The position numbers and the translations under genes are program-made. A stretch of DNA of 64,000 bases, taken from Chrysemys picta bellii. Lineage: Eukaryota > Chordata > Testudines > Emydidae. How positions within the stretch are numbered: the stretch's first letter is position 1; the number at the start of each line of letters is the position of its first letter. Positions 44,896 through 55,500 of the stretch are shown here, piece after piece. The stretch is taken from assembly GCF_011386835.1 (NCBI RefSeq), contig NC_088799.1, positions 73,117,302-73,181,301 of the forward strand. The letters run 5' to 3'. The notes beneath the pieces are model-generated. The model saw nothing but the letters and a program-made list of their open reading frames with translations, was not told the DNA's origin and made no database searches.

Positions 44896-45868
44896 TTACT
44901 TTTCCTCATAAATCAGATTTTGTAAGCCTTTTATCATTTTTGTTGCTCTCCTCTGTAGTCTGTCAATTTTTTCCACATCTTTCTTAAAACATGGCACCCA
45001 GAACTGGTCACAGTACACCAGATGAGGTGTCATCAGTGCTAGGTAATGCAGGACCGTTACCTCCTGTGCCTGACATGAGATACTCCCATTAATACACCCC
45101 AGAATGGTAAGCCATTTTCGAAACTGCCTCACATTGTTGACTCTCTCGTTCAATTTGTGATCCTCTATAACCCCAAATCCTTTTCAGCAGTACTACCTGT
45201 AGCCACTTTTTTCTCCATTTTGCAGTTGTGCATTTGATTTTTTTTCTTCCTAAATGGAGTACTTTGCACTTGTCTATACTGAATTTTGTCTTGCTGATTT
45301 CAGTCCAATTCTCTTACTTGTCGAGGTCCTCTTGAATTTTAATCCTATCCTCCAAAGAGCTTTCAACCCCTCCCAGCTTGGTTTCCACCACAAATTTTAT
45401 AAGTATATTTTTCACTCCATTATCCAAATAGTTAATAAAAATATTGCATAGTACCAGACCCAGGATTGACACCCTCCACCTTCCCATGGGACCCACTAGA
45501 TACATTCTCCCGGTTTGACAGTGGGCTATTGATAAGTAATATTTAACTACAAACTTTCAGCCAGTTGTGGATCATTTCATCTAGACTGCTTTTCCCTCAT
45601 TTTGCTTATGAGAATGTCATGTGGGACTGTCAATAACCTCACAAAAAACAAAATATATATCACATTTACATCTTTCCCCCAATCTACTACATTAGTAACC
45701 CTGTCCAAGAAGGAAATGATGTTGGTTTAGCACGATTTGTTCTTGACAAGTCCATGCTGACTATTCCTGATAACCCTATCATCCTTTAGGTGCTTACAAA
45801 CGGATTGTTTAATAATTGTTCCCGTATCTTTCTGTGTATCTAAATTAAAGTGACTGGTCTATAATTCC
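44896..45868 (-). pseudogene. CR1 ORF2 remnant (end of RT domain and C-terminus)
   Basis: Minus-strand frames give NKSC*TNIISFLDRVTNVVD (about 45670-45760), the KSCLTNLISFYDRVT-type segment of CR1 reverse transcriptase, followed downstream by LGCINGSISCQAQEV, MTPHLVYCDQFWVPCFKKDV and RRATKMIKGLQNL in the open frame at 44896-45153. Several stops and frame changes separate these pieces. The enzyme would nick target DNA and copy CR1 RNA; this copy lacks the endonuclease and most RT motifs and is dead. Confidence 0.82.
45790..45855. repeat. 66-bp perfect inverted duplication, source arm inside CR1
   Basis: Runs from GTGCTTACAAACGGATTG to CTAAATTAAAGTGACT and is contiguous with CR1 sequence on both sides, so this is the original location. 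All 66 bases recur, reverse-complemented, at 46893-46958. Confidence 0.93.
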
Positions 45869-46089
45869 ACATGCTATCTATCCAGTGGAAAGTAATTTAA
45901 ATTGGGGCTACCAATATTGGTCATCTAAAGTGTTCAAAGTAAGGTATTAATATGACTACTATTAGAAATCTTACAGCAGAGCTTAGAATCCCCAACTGAG
46001 ACCAGGCTTATGTGTTTATACAGTAAATAGGACAAGAGAGCTTATGATCTAAATAGACAAGAAAAAGGGGGGGTGAGAAAGTATTATCC

Positions 46090-46265
46090 CTGTTTTACAG
46101 ATGGGGAACTAAGGCGCAGAGTGTGTGTGTTGAAAAGATAGGTGTGTAAGCAAACTCCAGTACCTACATGGAACTCTATTGATGTCAATGGAAATATGCA
46201 TGATTGTCTCAGTAACTTGCTCAACAACCCACAGGAAATATGTGGCAGAGACAGATAGTATCTTT
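46090..46265 (+). repeat. MIR/CORE-SINE-like ancient repeat fragment
   Basis: CTGTTTTACAGATGGGGAAC at 46091-46110, then CAGTAACTTGCTCAACAACC and ATATGTGGCAGAGACAGA, follow the order of the body of old tRNA-derived SINEs of the MIR type (GATGGGGAAACTGAGGC, then ACTTGCCCAAGGTCAC, then GTGGCAGAGC). A segment between the two blocks is unlike the family. Heavily diverged. Confidence 0.5.
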
Positions 46266-46819
46266 ACCACCTGGCCACCTTTCCTTTCTAGACCCGCCTT
46301 ATGCATATATTACATTGAAATCACTCCAAGAAATTGAAGTTGATTCTATAATCCAAGATCCTTTTCTTTTTCTTGGGGAGTGAGGGTGGGGCGGAGGGGG
46401 AGGAGAAATTAGTTAGAGTGGAGGTACAGGGAAACAATGCAGAGGGTGGAAAATTCCAGGACACCATGGGGATGTTCCTAAAGAACACAAACAGGCTGGC
46501 AGAGGGCAAATGGAATATTGGAGCACTTAAAATCCATATAGAAAGCTAATGAAGCATTGGAGAAAGGGAAGTGCATGGAGAAGCCTGGAGAAATGCAGAC
46601 AGGAAAGCTTCCAGATATCACTGGAGAAGGTTCCAATATAGAAACCAAAACTCAACTTGCCCCAAGTTACTCACTGATTCAACACCAGTCCACTTTAAAA
46701 TACAGGTCTCCTGACTGTATTGCACTGTAAGTGGTACAGATGATCCCTCTAAACTAGTTTAAAGAAACCTATAACGCTACCACTAAGGTCTTACCTATTG
46801 CTCTACATTTGTAGATCTC

Positions 46820-47030
46820 AAACTCCTTTACCAAGGAAGTAAGTACAATTATTCCAGTTTCCCAAGTGGAGAAATTTGTGGGGGAAGTACTAAGTCACTT
46901 TAATTTAGATACACAGAAAGATACGGGAACAATTATTAAACAATCCGTTTGTAAGCACTAAGCGACTAAGTACCCGAAGTCACCCAGCAAATCGGTGGCA
47001 GAGCATAGGATTAAAACCCATATTTGAGCT
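46820..47030 (+). repeat. MIR/CORE-SINE-like fragment split by a 66-bp insert
   Basis: CAGTTTCCCAAGTGGAGAAA (46856-46875) and AAGTCACCCAGCAAATCGGT (46977-46996) followed by GGCAGAGC are neighbouring blocks of an MIR-like SINE body. Between them lies the inverted copy of CR1 sequence (46893-46958), flanked by ACTAAG at 46889-46894 and 46957-46962. Confidence 0.55.
46893..46958. repeat. 66-bp perfect inverted duplication, inserted arm inside a SINE-like repeat
   Basis: Exact reverse complement of 45790-45855, 66 of 66 bases, about 1.04 kb away. It includes bases where the CR1 arm differs from the CR1 form I expect, so it was copied from that CR1 copy and not from another. It interrupts an older MIR-like fragment. 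Confidence 0.93.
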
Positions 47031-48676
47031 TTACAGAGTGCGCACATTGAGCCAAATACCATTTGAAACTGATGTGGTGCATATGTTGTATATGCTCAGA
47101 ATAACAAAACGAATAGAAAACAAAGAGATAGTCCAATAGTAAAAATATTATTGCAACCATGCAACAATAAAAACTTTGATTTCGAGCAAATTTAGAATTG
47201 CTAAATGGGGTACATTTTTGTACATGCTGCACAAGGACCCAAACAATCATTGCTGGTTATTAGTTGGAATTTCACACTTACCTGCTTACCACTCTGCAAA
47301 GTTACCCAAGAAGTGTAATACACAAAATCAGAGAACTTCAGGTGGAAAAAAAGTTCTTTATTAAGCACCAGAATCTTTGTCTATGCGGTGAAAATATAAA
47401 GTAGAGAACCGATTAATCACAGTTTTCTAGGGCCCTATCCAATTGATATCCTGTGGATCATTGTAGCTACAAAAGCTGAACATTTCTTATTTTGAAAGGT
47501 ATATTTATCTGGTCCTCAGTAACCACCTAATTCCCATTTAGGAATGGATGTGATTTCTTATCTTGATAAGCTGCTCTGCAACTCTGTTGCACAGAACAAG
47601 GCTTCTTCACCTTCCTCATCAACTCTGCCATTCTCCCAAATAACTGACTTGTATCTGAGCCTTGGAAACCCAAAGCTGCTTGCTGCTGGATTTAGGCCCA
47701 GCATTGTTTTTGTTGTGTTTTTTGGGGCTGTACTCAAGGATAAAACTTTTCATCAATGAATGTCACAGGTGGTTTGAAATGATGTCGTTATCTCCAGGGC
47801 TGCATCAGGACATGATTATCCCTTCCAAAAGACCTCTAAAGAATGTACATAATGTATATTGGTATAGTTTATCCCTCTGGCTGAATCATGTCTTTCACAC
47901 TCAAGGGAAATGCAACTAGCCAGAGCTGGAGTTGGTATGGATCTTACTGCTTTGTTAGTGGGGATGAATAATGTACAGTAGTTGCCAGAGAAGTGTTCAA
48001 TGTTTTGCCAAAAATTCAGAGCCTTCAAATTTATTGGAGAAGGATGAGAATAGGGTAGCATTGCTGATGAATGAAAGGCTAGAACGGTTTAGGAGTCAAC
48101 TTGAAAACGAATGTGTAAGTCTTCTTAATGTAGCATAATACTGTTTTTATTGTTTTGTGTTAGATTATTGATATTAGGGTCAAGGACATAAAATATGAAA
48201 TGTTGAGTATGTTGCCAGGCATCTCTGTCCTCTAGCCAACATGCTGGCATCTTTGTGCAGAAGCATTGGGTTGTTTCTGGGAACTAACTTGCACTGAATG
48301 CACTTTTGGAGACTACAAAGGACTTAACATGACATCCTGATGTGAGAGCTCAAATTGCTGGCGTAACAGCTCAAATGTAAACATTGAACTTCCTCTTTTG
48401 AAATTGAAATAGGTCAAAAAAACCCCAATCTGTCCAAATCACTGAGAATGTTGGACATTTAAGCAACAGAAGGTCAACTCACTTCAGTCCATCCAATGAG
48501 ATGAAAGTTGAGTTATTCAGGGAGCAAATCAACTAGAAGTGTTTAAAGTTGGTGTGACACTGCATGGGGTTGCAATATGTATCTTTGTGGTGCAATGTTT
48601 TTTTTTTTTAAGTAATGATTTATATATGACTGTGTTCTACTCCATGGGGGAGAGCTACCACAGCAACTCCAGGAAT

Positions 48677-48726
<50 letters not shown>

Positions 48727-50141
48727 CGGGGGGGAGGGGAGGAAGAGGTTAAGGCAAATAAGCTAGGTTGTGTGGGCTCAGCCTCCCCCCCCAAGAGGCA
48801 CCACATCTCAGTGAGGCTCACATATACCAGCTGAACCTGGATTCTCCAGAGACCGACAAAGGACTTTTGGATAAATATCCTTAGTTTAAACTGACTTGAG
48901 GGCTTCTTTCTGATCCATAAAACGGACAGGACCTGTTGCCCAAGGTTGGAGGAGAGAGGGCAACACTTGCAGAGGGGTTGGAAAGACTTTGGCTTAATAG
49001 GGCCCTATAAGACTGATGGGTGACTTCTGGTAAGCTGTTAGCATGCACATAGGAATGGCTGGGGTTTGTTTTGTCTGTAAAGCTTTTATTGAAGAATAGA
49101 TGGGTGTGCTAAGAAAGAGCAACATGGTGATTTGTAGCTGCTGATAATTACACTGTTCATAGTCCTCTGAGAAAAAGCGAAGTGGAGGCACTGGCCTTTC
49201 TGGGCAGACTGGCTTACTGGAGATATCGCAGTAGAAAACAGGAAGCACTTCAGTCATGAAATCCCTGACAGAAGGGAGTGTGATGCGGTTTCTGCCTAAG
49301 AAAGGTGACAGCAGGGAGCTGAAAATCTTCTAAGTGGGTGCCTTTAATGTACTTCTGTGGGGAATACGGGTGCATGATCTCAAACAGTGACAGCAATAGA
49401 ATGCCTGAACTTTGATGGAAGAGAGAATGAAGAAGAAAATGTAAATAGGGGCAGATGAACCACAGCTACCAAAACTCTGCAAAGGAATTTTACTACTATA
49501 TTTACTTTGAATAAATGACTTTACAATATCTATTGTTTAATCAAGATTTGAATAGAGGCTACAAAATTATTTAAAATCTTTAAAGTCCCATAACAGCTCT
49601 GCACCCAACTCATGCTTCAGGTGTTTGGTTCTAATTTCGACCACAATCGACTAATTACGCAGCTTTGTGCTGCATGCCAACTGTCAGTTTACTGATCACT
49701 GAAGTCAGTTCAGAAATTTCATTTTGTTCCACCAAACTAAATGCTTCTAAAAAGGTGAAGTTGATAAAAATGATTTAGACATGCCAACAACCAGTGCTGA
49801 GAGTGTAGCTTGTGCTCTCTGTCAACTGGTGAATGATTTTACATGTATACATGGACAAAACTGATGGCAGATATTGAAGGGGAAAAAATCATTTCAGTAA
49901 ACCTAGGGCAACAATTTGGAACTTTTCAGATTTATAAGTTCTTTTTACGTAGGTTTTAAAAAGCTAATTATTTGAGTAGTTTTCTATTATGGCAAAATTT
50001 TGTCTACTTTTAAATACAGTGAGGTAAACAAGCTTTTGTTCCAAACTCAGTGTTTCCTTTATGCTTTAATACAACACCTCAACCCCAGTGCACCCCCCTC
50101 CTTAAGACCCTGGTTATATATGCCCATGTATAATGTGCTAT
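47031..50141. other. AT-rich stretch with a dinucleotide repeat, no gene
   Basis: Contains (GT)n at 48679-48725 followed by a G-rich run. No exon-like frame, RNA gene or bounded transposon was recognised. Confidence 0.5.
48679..48725. repeat. (GT)n microsatellite, 47 bp
   Basis: An uninterrupted GT tract of about 23 units followed by GCGGGGGGGAGGGGAGG. Length and purity suggest it is polymorphic. Confidence 0.97.
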
Positions 50142-51724
50142 TGTCATGGTCTTCTGGTGAAGCAATCCAAACCAGTGAGGAGTTGTCCCCTCTTATCCTG
50201 TAATCTTGAGTGCCTCATGATGCTTTGCTACTTTAACACTCTGTCTGGAACACTCTCTGTCAGCAATAAGCATGAAGCTCTCACCCTGAGTATCTGTGCT
50301 ATGCAGCCAGCCCTGGTTCAACAGCTGTGACCCCAGAAGCCTGGCTACAGCCCCACTCTGGCTTCCACCAGCCTTGGGGTCACCTTACTGGTTGGAACCA
50401 ACACACTCCCAGTCTTGAATTTCCCAAAAACTGAGAGTCCTGAAGTGTCCATCCATCTCCTAGGTCACTCAGAGAAGAAATAAGGTTTGTTGCCACTTTA
50501 ACTGGAGTTAACTAACACTTTAATTCAAACAAAGCACTGTTGGTTTAAATTAAAAGTAAAACAAGTTTATTAACAAAAAGAAAATAGGAGTTTAAGTGAG
50601 ATCAAGTACAAGATATAGATCTTGTATTGATTACAAGCAAATAAAAGTGAAATCATGCATCTAAAAGTTTAAAACTTAATCTAGAAAGTTACAGGCTTTG
50701 TTCAAAATGGTTTCTCACACCACTCATTCTACTTCCCAGCCATGGCTGACTTTCCCTCATGACCTTCTACAAAAGTACAAGATGCTGGATTCCTTTGTCT
50801 TCCTAAGTGAAAGATATTTGTCTACGTTGGCTTCTCACATATATTCAGTTCTCAGAAGCTTCAACCCTCCCTTCGTTGAAGGACTCATCTTTCTCAGCTT
50901 GAAAGAGCTCTGGCCTCTTGTGTCCATCTAGGGATGGATGCCAAAGATGGCTTCTCTCCTTGTTAATATCTTCCAATGTTTAATGACCTTGTTTCAAGAG
51001 GCAGGATGACCTCATATTATTCTTTCCCTCTTGGGGTCTTCCCATTCCCTGCTGTTTCCTATGCAAATTGGGCTGGCATTGATTTTGATCACACCTTGCT
51101 TAATTTATTTAGCTGCCTTCCCTCCTGTTTCTATCTACCTGTGTAAGGGAAATCCTATCTCTCTCTTTCTTTGGCCACAGACTGTAAAGCATAATATCAA
51201 TGTGTGTCCATAAATCCTTATGTAATTTTAATACATACAATTCACAATGATATCACCATTGTAATAGATTTTCATAGAAGACCTCACAATGTGCACTTTT
51301 ATAATATAGTAATATTGTATACAGTCAGTCGATTCAATTGCTTATCACTTGAGATTCAGCCTCCAAGTCTTTATAGACTAGTAAAACTTGGCAATGTATT
51401 CTTCAAAAAGTAAAACCCAGACCAAGTATCTCTCTCCTGTTAAGTATAGACACCATGCTGTCTCCTCCCCCATTTGCTTGATAGCTTTGTTTACCTAATA
51501 TGTAAACAGACTTTCATTGTCTTTGCTGATGACCGGGGTCCTCAAAGAAGTAAATACACATTTCTTTGCCTAGGGCAGACCTGTTTGCCACTGCCCCTGA
51601 TGTGGCTGGCTTAACCACATTTTAGGTGTCATTCTAGTATATATCTAGAACTCTTAATTCACACCACATACATACATCATGCAAGAATATTAATTATCAG
51701 GAAGTTATTAATTTTCCCATGACA
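50142..51724 (-). mobile_element. LTR (about 1.58 kb) of a Ty3/Gypsy-type element, 3' copy
   Basis: Ends TGTCATGG and CCATGACA are perfect 8-bp inverted repeats; the right side reads CCATGACATGACA, so the start is ambiguous by 5 bp. On the minus strand it lies directly downstream of an RNase H coding end (51870-52046), the position of a 3' LTR. No matching target duplication was found because the 5' half of the element is missing on the right. The interior is AT-rich and non-coding. Confidence 0.65.
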
Positions 51725-51869
51725 TGACACCTTTTAGACACAGATTATAACCATAGTGAGTTGTGGTACATTCCACAACTGTGGCCAGACCAGATGAAAC
51801 TCATTACCTGATACCAGTAAACCGCCTGCCCTCTGGCACTGGCATACTCTTAAGGTTACACCGCCCCTG

Positions 51870-52046
51870 TTACAAAGCTGCAGGAGGGTTAGCCCTTGAC
51901 TGATCCAGAGGCAGCAGGTCAAAGCCCTTTTTCCTGGACAGGGCATCTGCTACCATGTTTTCTTTCTCCTTTGTATAGGAGAAACTAGTTTTGTCATCTT
52001 TTTTTCTGTTTAGCCTCCAGGACATAATATGAAAGTATCCATAATT
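51870..52046 (-). pseudogene. Ty3/Gypsy-type polyprotein, RNase H C-terminal end
   Basis: Minus-strand frame: a tether-like SWRLNRKKDDKTSFSYTKEK, then ENMVADALSRKKGFDLLPL and a stop at 51870-51872. ENxVADALSR is the well-known motif at the end of the RT/RNase H region of Ty3/Gypsy elements, so the frame is the end of an RNase H that degraded template RNA during reverse transcription. An in-frame TGA at 52047-52049 limits it upstream. About 145 bp of non-coding sequence separate the stop from the LTR and no integrase follows. This order fits Gmr1-type elements, in which integrase precedes RT; loss of an integrase by deletion is the alternative. Strongly truncated, no function. Confidence 0.7.
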
Positions 52047-52210
52047 TCACCTACAGAGTTGTTACATGCACTTCAGAGAGACACTACTGACCAGTGTGGT
52101 GGTGGTTTTCAAACTATATATTGTATGTCGCCTTTTAAATAAATATGACACCAGTGTGTGAGAGGTATAATGAGCATGCCAGGCCTGACCAGAGTTGATG
52201 GCACATCTTA

Positions 52211-52515
52211 GCCCTGGTCTACACTGGGGGAAGAGGGAGAAGGGGAATCGATCTAAATTACGCAACTTCAGCAACATGAATAACGTAGCTGAAGTTGACG
52301 TACTTAGATCGACTTACCATTGTGTCTTCACTCAGGTGAGTCGACTGCTGCTGCTCCCCCGTCGACTCTGCCTGCACCTCTCGCGGCACTGGAGTACAGG
52401 AATCAATGGGAGAGGGCTTGGGGGTTGATTTATCGCATCTAGACAAGACACGATAAATCGATCCCCGCTGGATCGATTGTTGCCCGCCAATCCGGCGGGT
52501 AGTGTAGACATCCCC
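52211..52515. mobile_element. Harbinger-type miniature element, relative of 14661-14945 in reverse orientation
   Basis: 305 bp between TTA duplications at 52208-52210 and 52516-52518. Ends GCCCTGGTCTACACT and inverted GGGGATGTCTACACT. Interior blocks AACGTAGCTGAAGTTGACGT (52281-52300), GTCGAC, and a TTTATCGCATCTAGACAAGA hairpin (52430-52449 and onward) occur in the opposite order to 14661-14945. Non-coding. Confidence 0.83.
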
Positions 52516-52518
52516 TTA

Positions 52519-55500
52519 GTGAATCACGAATGCGTCTCTGTACCAAAACATAGTGGTCGGCAATCTTTATTACAGTCTAGACATTTTGTTCAAAGCATAA
52601 ACTAACGCACATTTTTATACTGAGGAGATGGGGATGTCAACAATTCATTAATTGCAAGCCTAACATATTATAATTTATGGAAATAAGAGTTTATCTTTTC
52701 AGAGCCACAAAGTGCTACTGAGGGCCTACTGGCAAAGATACAGCACTGGCGCATGAACTGTAAATTTGCAAAAAAGGACTGGATTGTGTACTACACATAT
52801 TCATTATAATCTTTATTGGGTGGGAGAAGGGAAGGCAAATATGAATTCATGCTATATGTACTTGGAAAATACAGTTTAGAACTTTGTCTTTTCTTTTAAC
52901 CTTATCTCTAGTGTTGTGGCACTATTACGAGATGCAGTAACTTGTTAGTGAGTTGTGTATTTCAGATGCTTGAAGCATATTTTTAATGACTTATTTTAAG
53001 TTCACATATTTCATTTTTTATTCCCAACTGCTTAAATAAGTCTACTTTTTCCCAAATAGTTAAATAGTATTGCAAATACAGAGAGTTGAGATCAGGTCTC
53101 TTTGAAAAAAAGTTTTACTTCCATTGTAACAGAATACATGCATATGATTTTATTACTCAAGCAATACAAAATGCTAATGATAAACTGCTGTGAGACACTT
53201 ATCTAAGTAAAACACGCTATCCTTTGTTTTAAGTGTATATTTATGGTTTTGGGGGGCATCAAAGGAACTAGAGCATATGGAATGTGCGTTAAATAAAGCT
53301 GACATACAACTTGCAGCGTACAGCTTAACATTGCAGGGCTTCCCACAGAAGTGTTAAAAAGAGGGTGGTGGGTTTTTGTTTTTGTTGTTTGTTAGCGTGA
53401 AGAAAATCTTAGTCAATATGAAGTTGTTGAAACGAGAATATACCAAGTTGCTGATATTTATGTTCACTGCAAGCTTTCAATGCATTGTCAGAGTGCTCAT
53501 TTCTGAAATTTTGAAATTAGAAATGAAAATCATCATTTAATCAGTTAGAACTATTTTCTTTTCTGTTACAAGAAAGGCTTTTGGAAAGACTTTGAACTGT
53601 TCTTCCTTTTTTGTTCTAAAACAGAATATAAACTATCTAACAGTAAGTTACAAATAATTGCCATCAAACAACCTGAAAATAAATTATCTCAAGGTGATTG
53701 ATCCTGCTTTGATGAAGTCTGTTCTCAACACTTCCACAGATATGTGCTGTAATTAATCTAATTTAGGAACTGAAGTAGAAGGTTGGAGGATATTTTATAC
53801 TGTATAGGAGTATTTGTAATTGTAGTTAATACTATCAGTTCTTGCTTATTGTTTTGTTAATGGTGGAAACCTTATAAGTTTGGCTGCAATTCTGCAGTAC
53901 ATTCCCATTTAGTAAAATATTTAATATGTGCCTACTAGCTTTAATGAATAGATGGGGACTTAAAAGCCTTCCTGAGGGCAAATGTTGCCATTATTGTAAT
54001 ATAAGGGAGGTGATATTACATTTTATTATTTTGTCTTTAAATTTTTGCTTCCAGTGGTCAGTGTCCAAACTTAGTTACGGTTATAAATTTCCTTTTAATC
54101 TCAATATGCAGGAATCTGTTACCTATAAGACATAGAGCTAAAGACTGCCATCCATACATTCACAACCTCTCATTGATATCCTTGAGAGTTCACTCTGTGG
54201 ATCACAAATCCTGTATAATAGAAACTGTGATGTGAAGTGGTAGCATCAAACTGATCTTCCTATTGTAAATCCTAAAATTGTCACTGTCTTGTATATAGTT
54301 TACATTTTATCTATTTCTCTGTATTTTATTAAATAGCCAAAAAGTGAGTTAGTCTCCCAAAATTTAGGAGTAAATTAATGAGGAATAAATAGATTTCATA
54401 GGAGGATGGGGCAGAGAGGGAGAAACTTTGTCTTATTAAAATTTGGATATTTTCATTGTAGGAGCATATGAATATATATTATAATATAGACTTACATTAG
54501 CATTCTACAGTAATGGTATAGTAGTATCAGAGCACAATAAGTAAATGTGCAGTGTCTGTGGTTGAGTTTTAGGCTGTCTGCTTTCTAAGACCCAGGAAAG
54601 GATGCAGAGTTCAAAATCACTCTCTGTGTAATGGACCCGTAGTTTCCTGGTTTTGAAACCCTGCAGTGAGTCTCTGGTTCATGTTGTAGTTGAGTGGGAG
54701 TTGGAAAGGTTATATTTCATTCTGAAAGGGCAGTTTAGCTACATTGCTCAAATATGCAGAGGTTCATCCATTGTTTCAAATCTTTTTCTTGGTGTGAATG
54801 CCTCAACTAATCAGCGACCTCTCCTTTTTGTGAAAATTATTGGCAGTGCCTGATAGCACCAAGTACATCTGGATTGGATAGGCTGGTTTGAAATCTCTTA
54901 TTATTTCATAGCACTGAAACCGTCTGACTTAATGGGGCTGTTTTTTCCCCTTGGTAACAGAGAATACAAGAAATGGTCTTCACAGATTTCTGTTCTCCAA
55001 CTTCTTTTGATAACTCTGATGATCCATGTTTGAAGATGCAGTACTTGGTGTGGATGGGCAGGCTACTCTTAGATGGTTGTGTTCATTCTTGAAGGAAGTA
55101 GAAGGGTTGAACTTCCAGGACAGCTACGGATACTTCCATCCCTTTATCTGGGCTTCTACTTTTAATGGAATGTAGCACAGTTCCTTTCTTTCTATCCCCT
55201 CCATCCCCCCACAAGCCAACCCATTGCTAGTCAGTATTGATTCTTAGCTGGTGGAGGTGGATTATATTAAATGCATAGGCCATGGTATCATCATTATGGC
55301 TGTGTACCTTGTTCATTATCAAAATGTTATGGGGCAAAATATTATAAAAATTATCTAGCTGACAATTTTTATTTGAATCATAGAATCATAGGGGTAGAAG
55401 GGGTCACAAGGATGAGAGATGCTGGTTAAAACTCCACCCTGACAAAACTGAGGGTGATGCTTGTGGTTAGGGAAAAGTGTTATGAAAGCTTGTTGCGATG

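Larger units (their letters stand above)
44314..45868 (-). mobile_element. CR1 LINE, 3' part, interrupted by a hAT miniature element
   Basis: In minus orientation: the 3' tail lies at 44314-44402, then a hAT insert (44403-44717), then ORF2 antisense up to about 45868. Diagnostic strings include CACCCAGAACTGGTCACAGT and TAATCCTATCCTCCAAAGAG. Comparing the flanks of the insert with other CR1 copies, about 130 bp of the LINE that should lie between CTAGAC (44397-44402) and TGTAACCTAAATCTCC (44719-44734) is missing. The copy is 5'-truncated and diverged. Confidence 0.85.

Noticed and set aside
48539..48821. Open frames with Cys-Val or Thr-His repeats
   Set aside because: Translations of the (GT)n microsatellite on either strand.
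50698..51213. Several open frames inside 50142-51724
   Set aside because: They lie in the U3-like part of the LTR and show no gag, pol or env motif.
55376..55420. CR1 tail at 55376
   Set aside because: Only about 40 bp resemble the terminus, too short and diverged to list as a separate feature.
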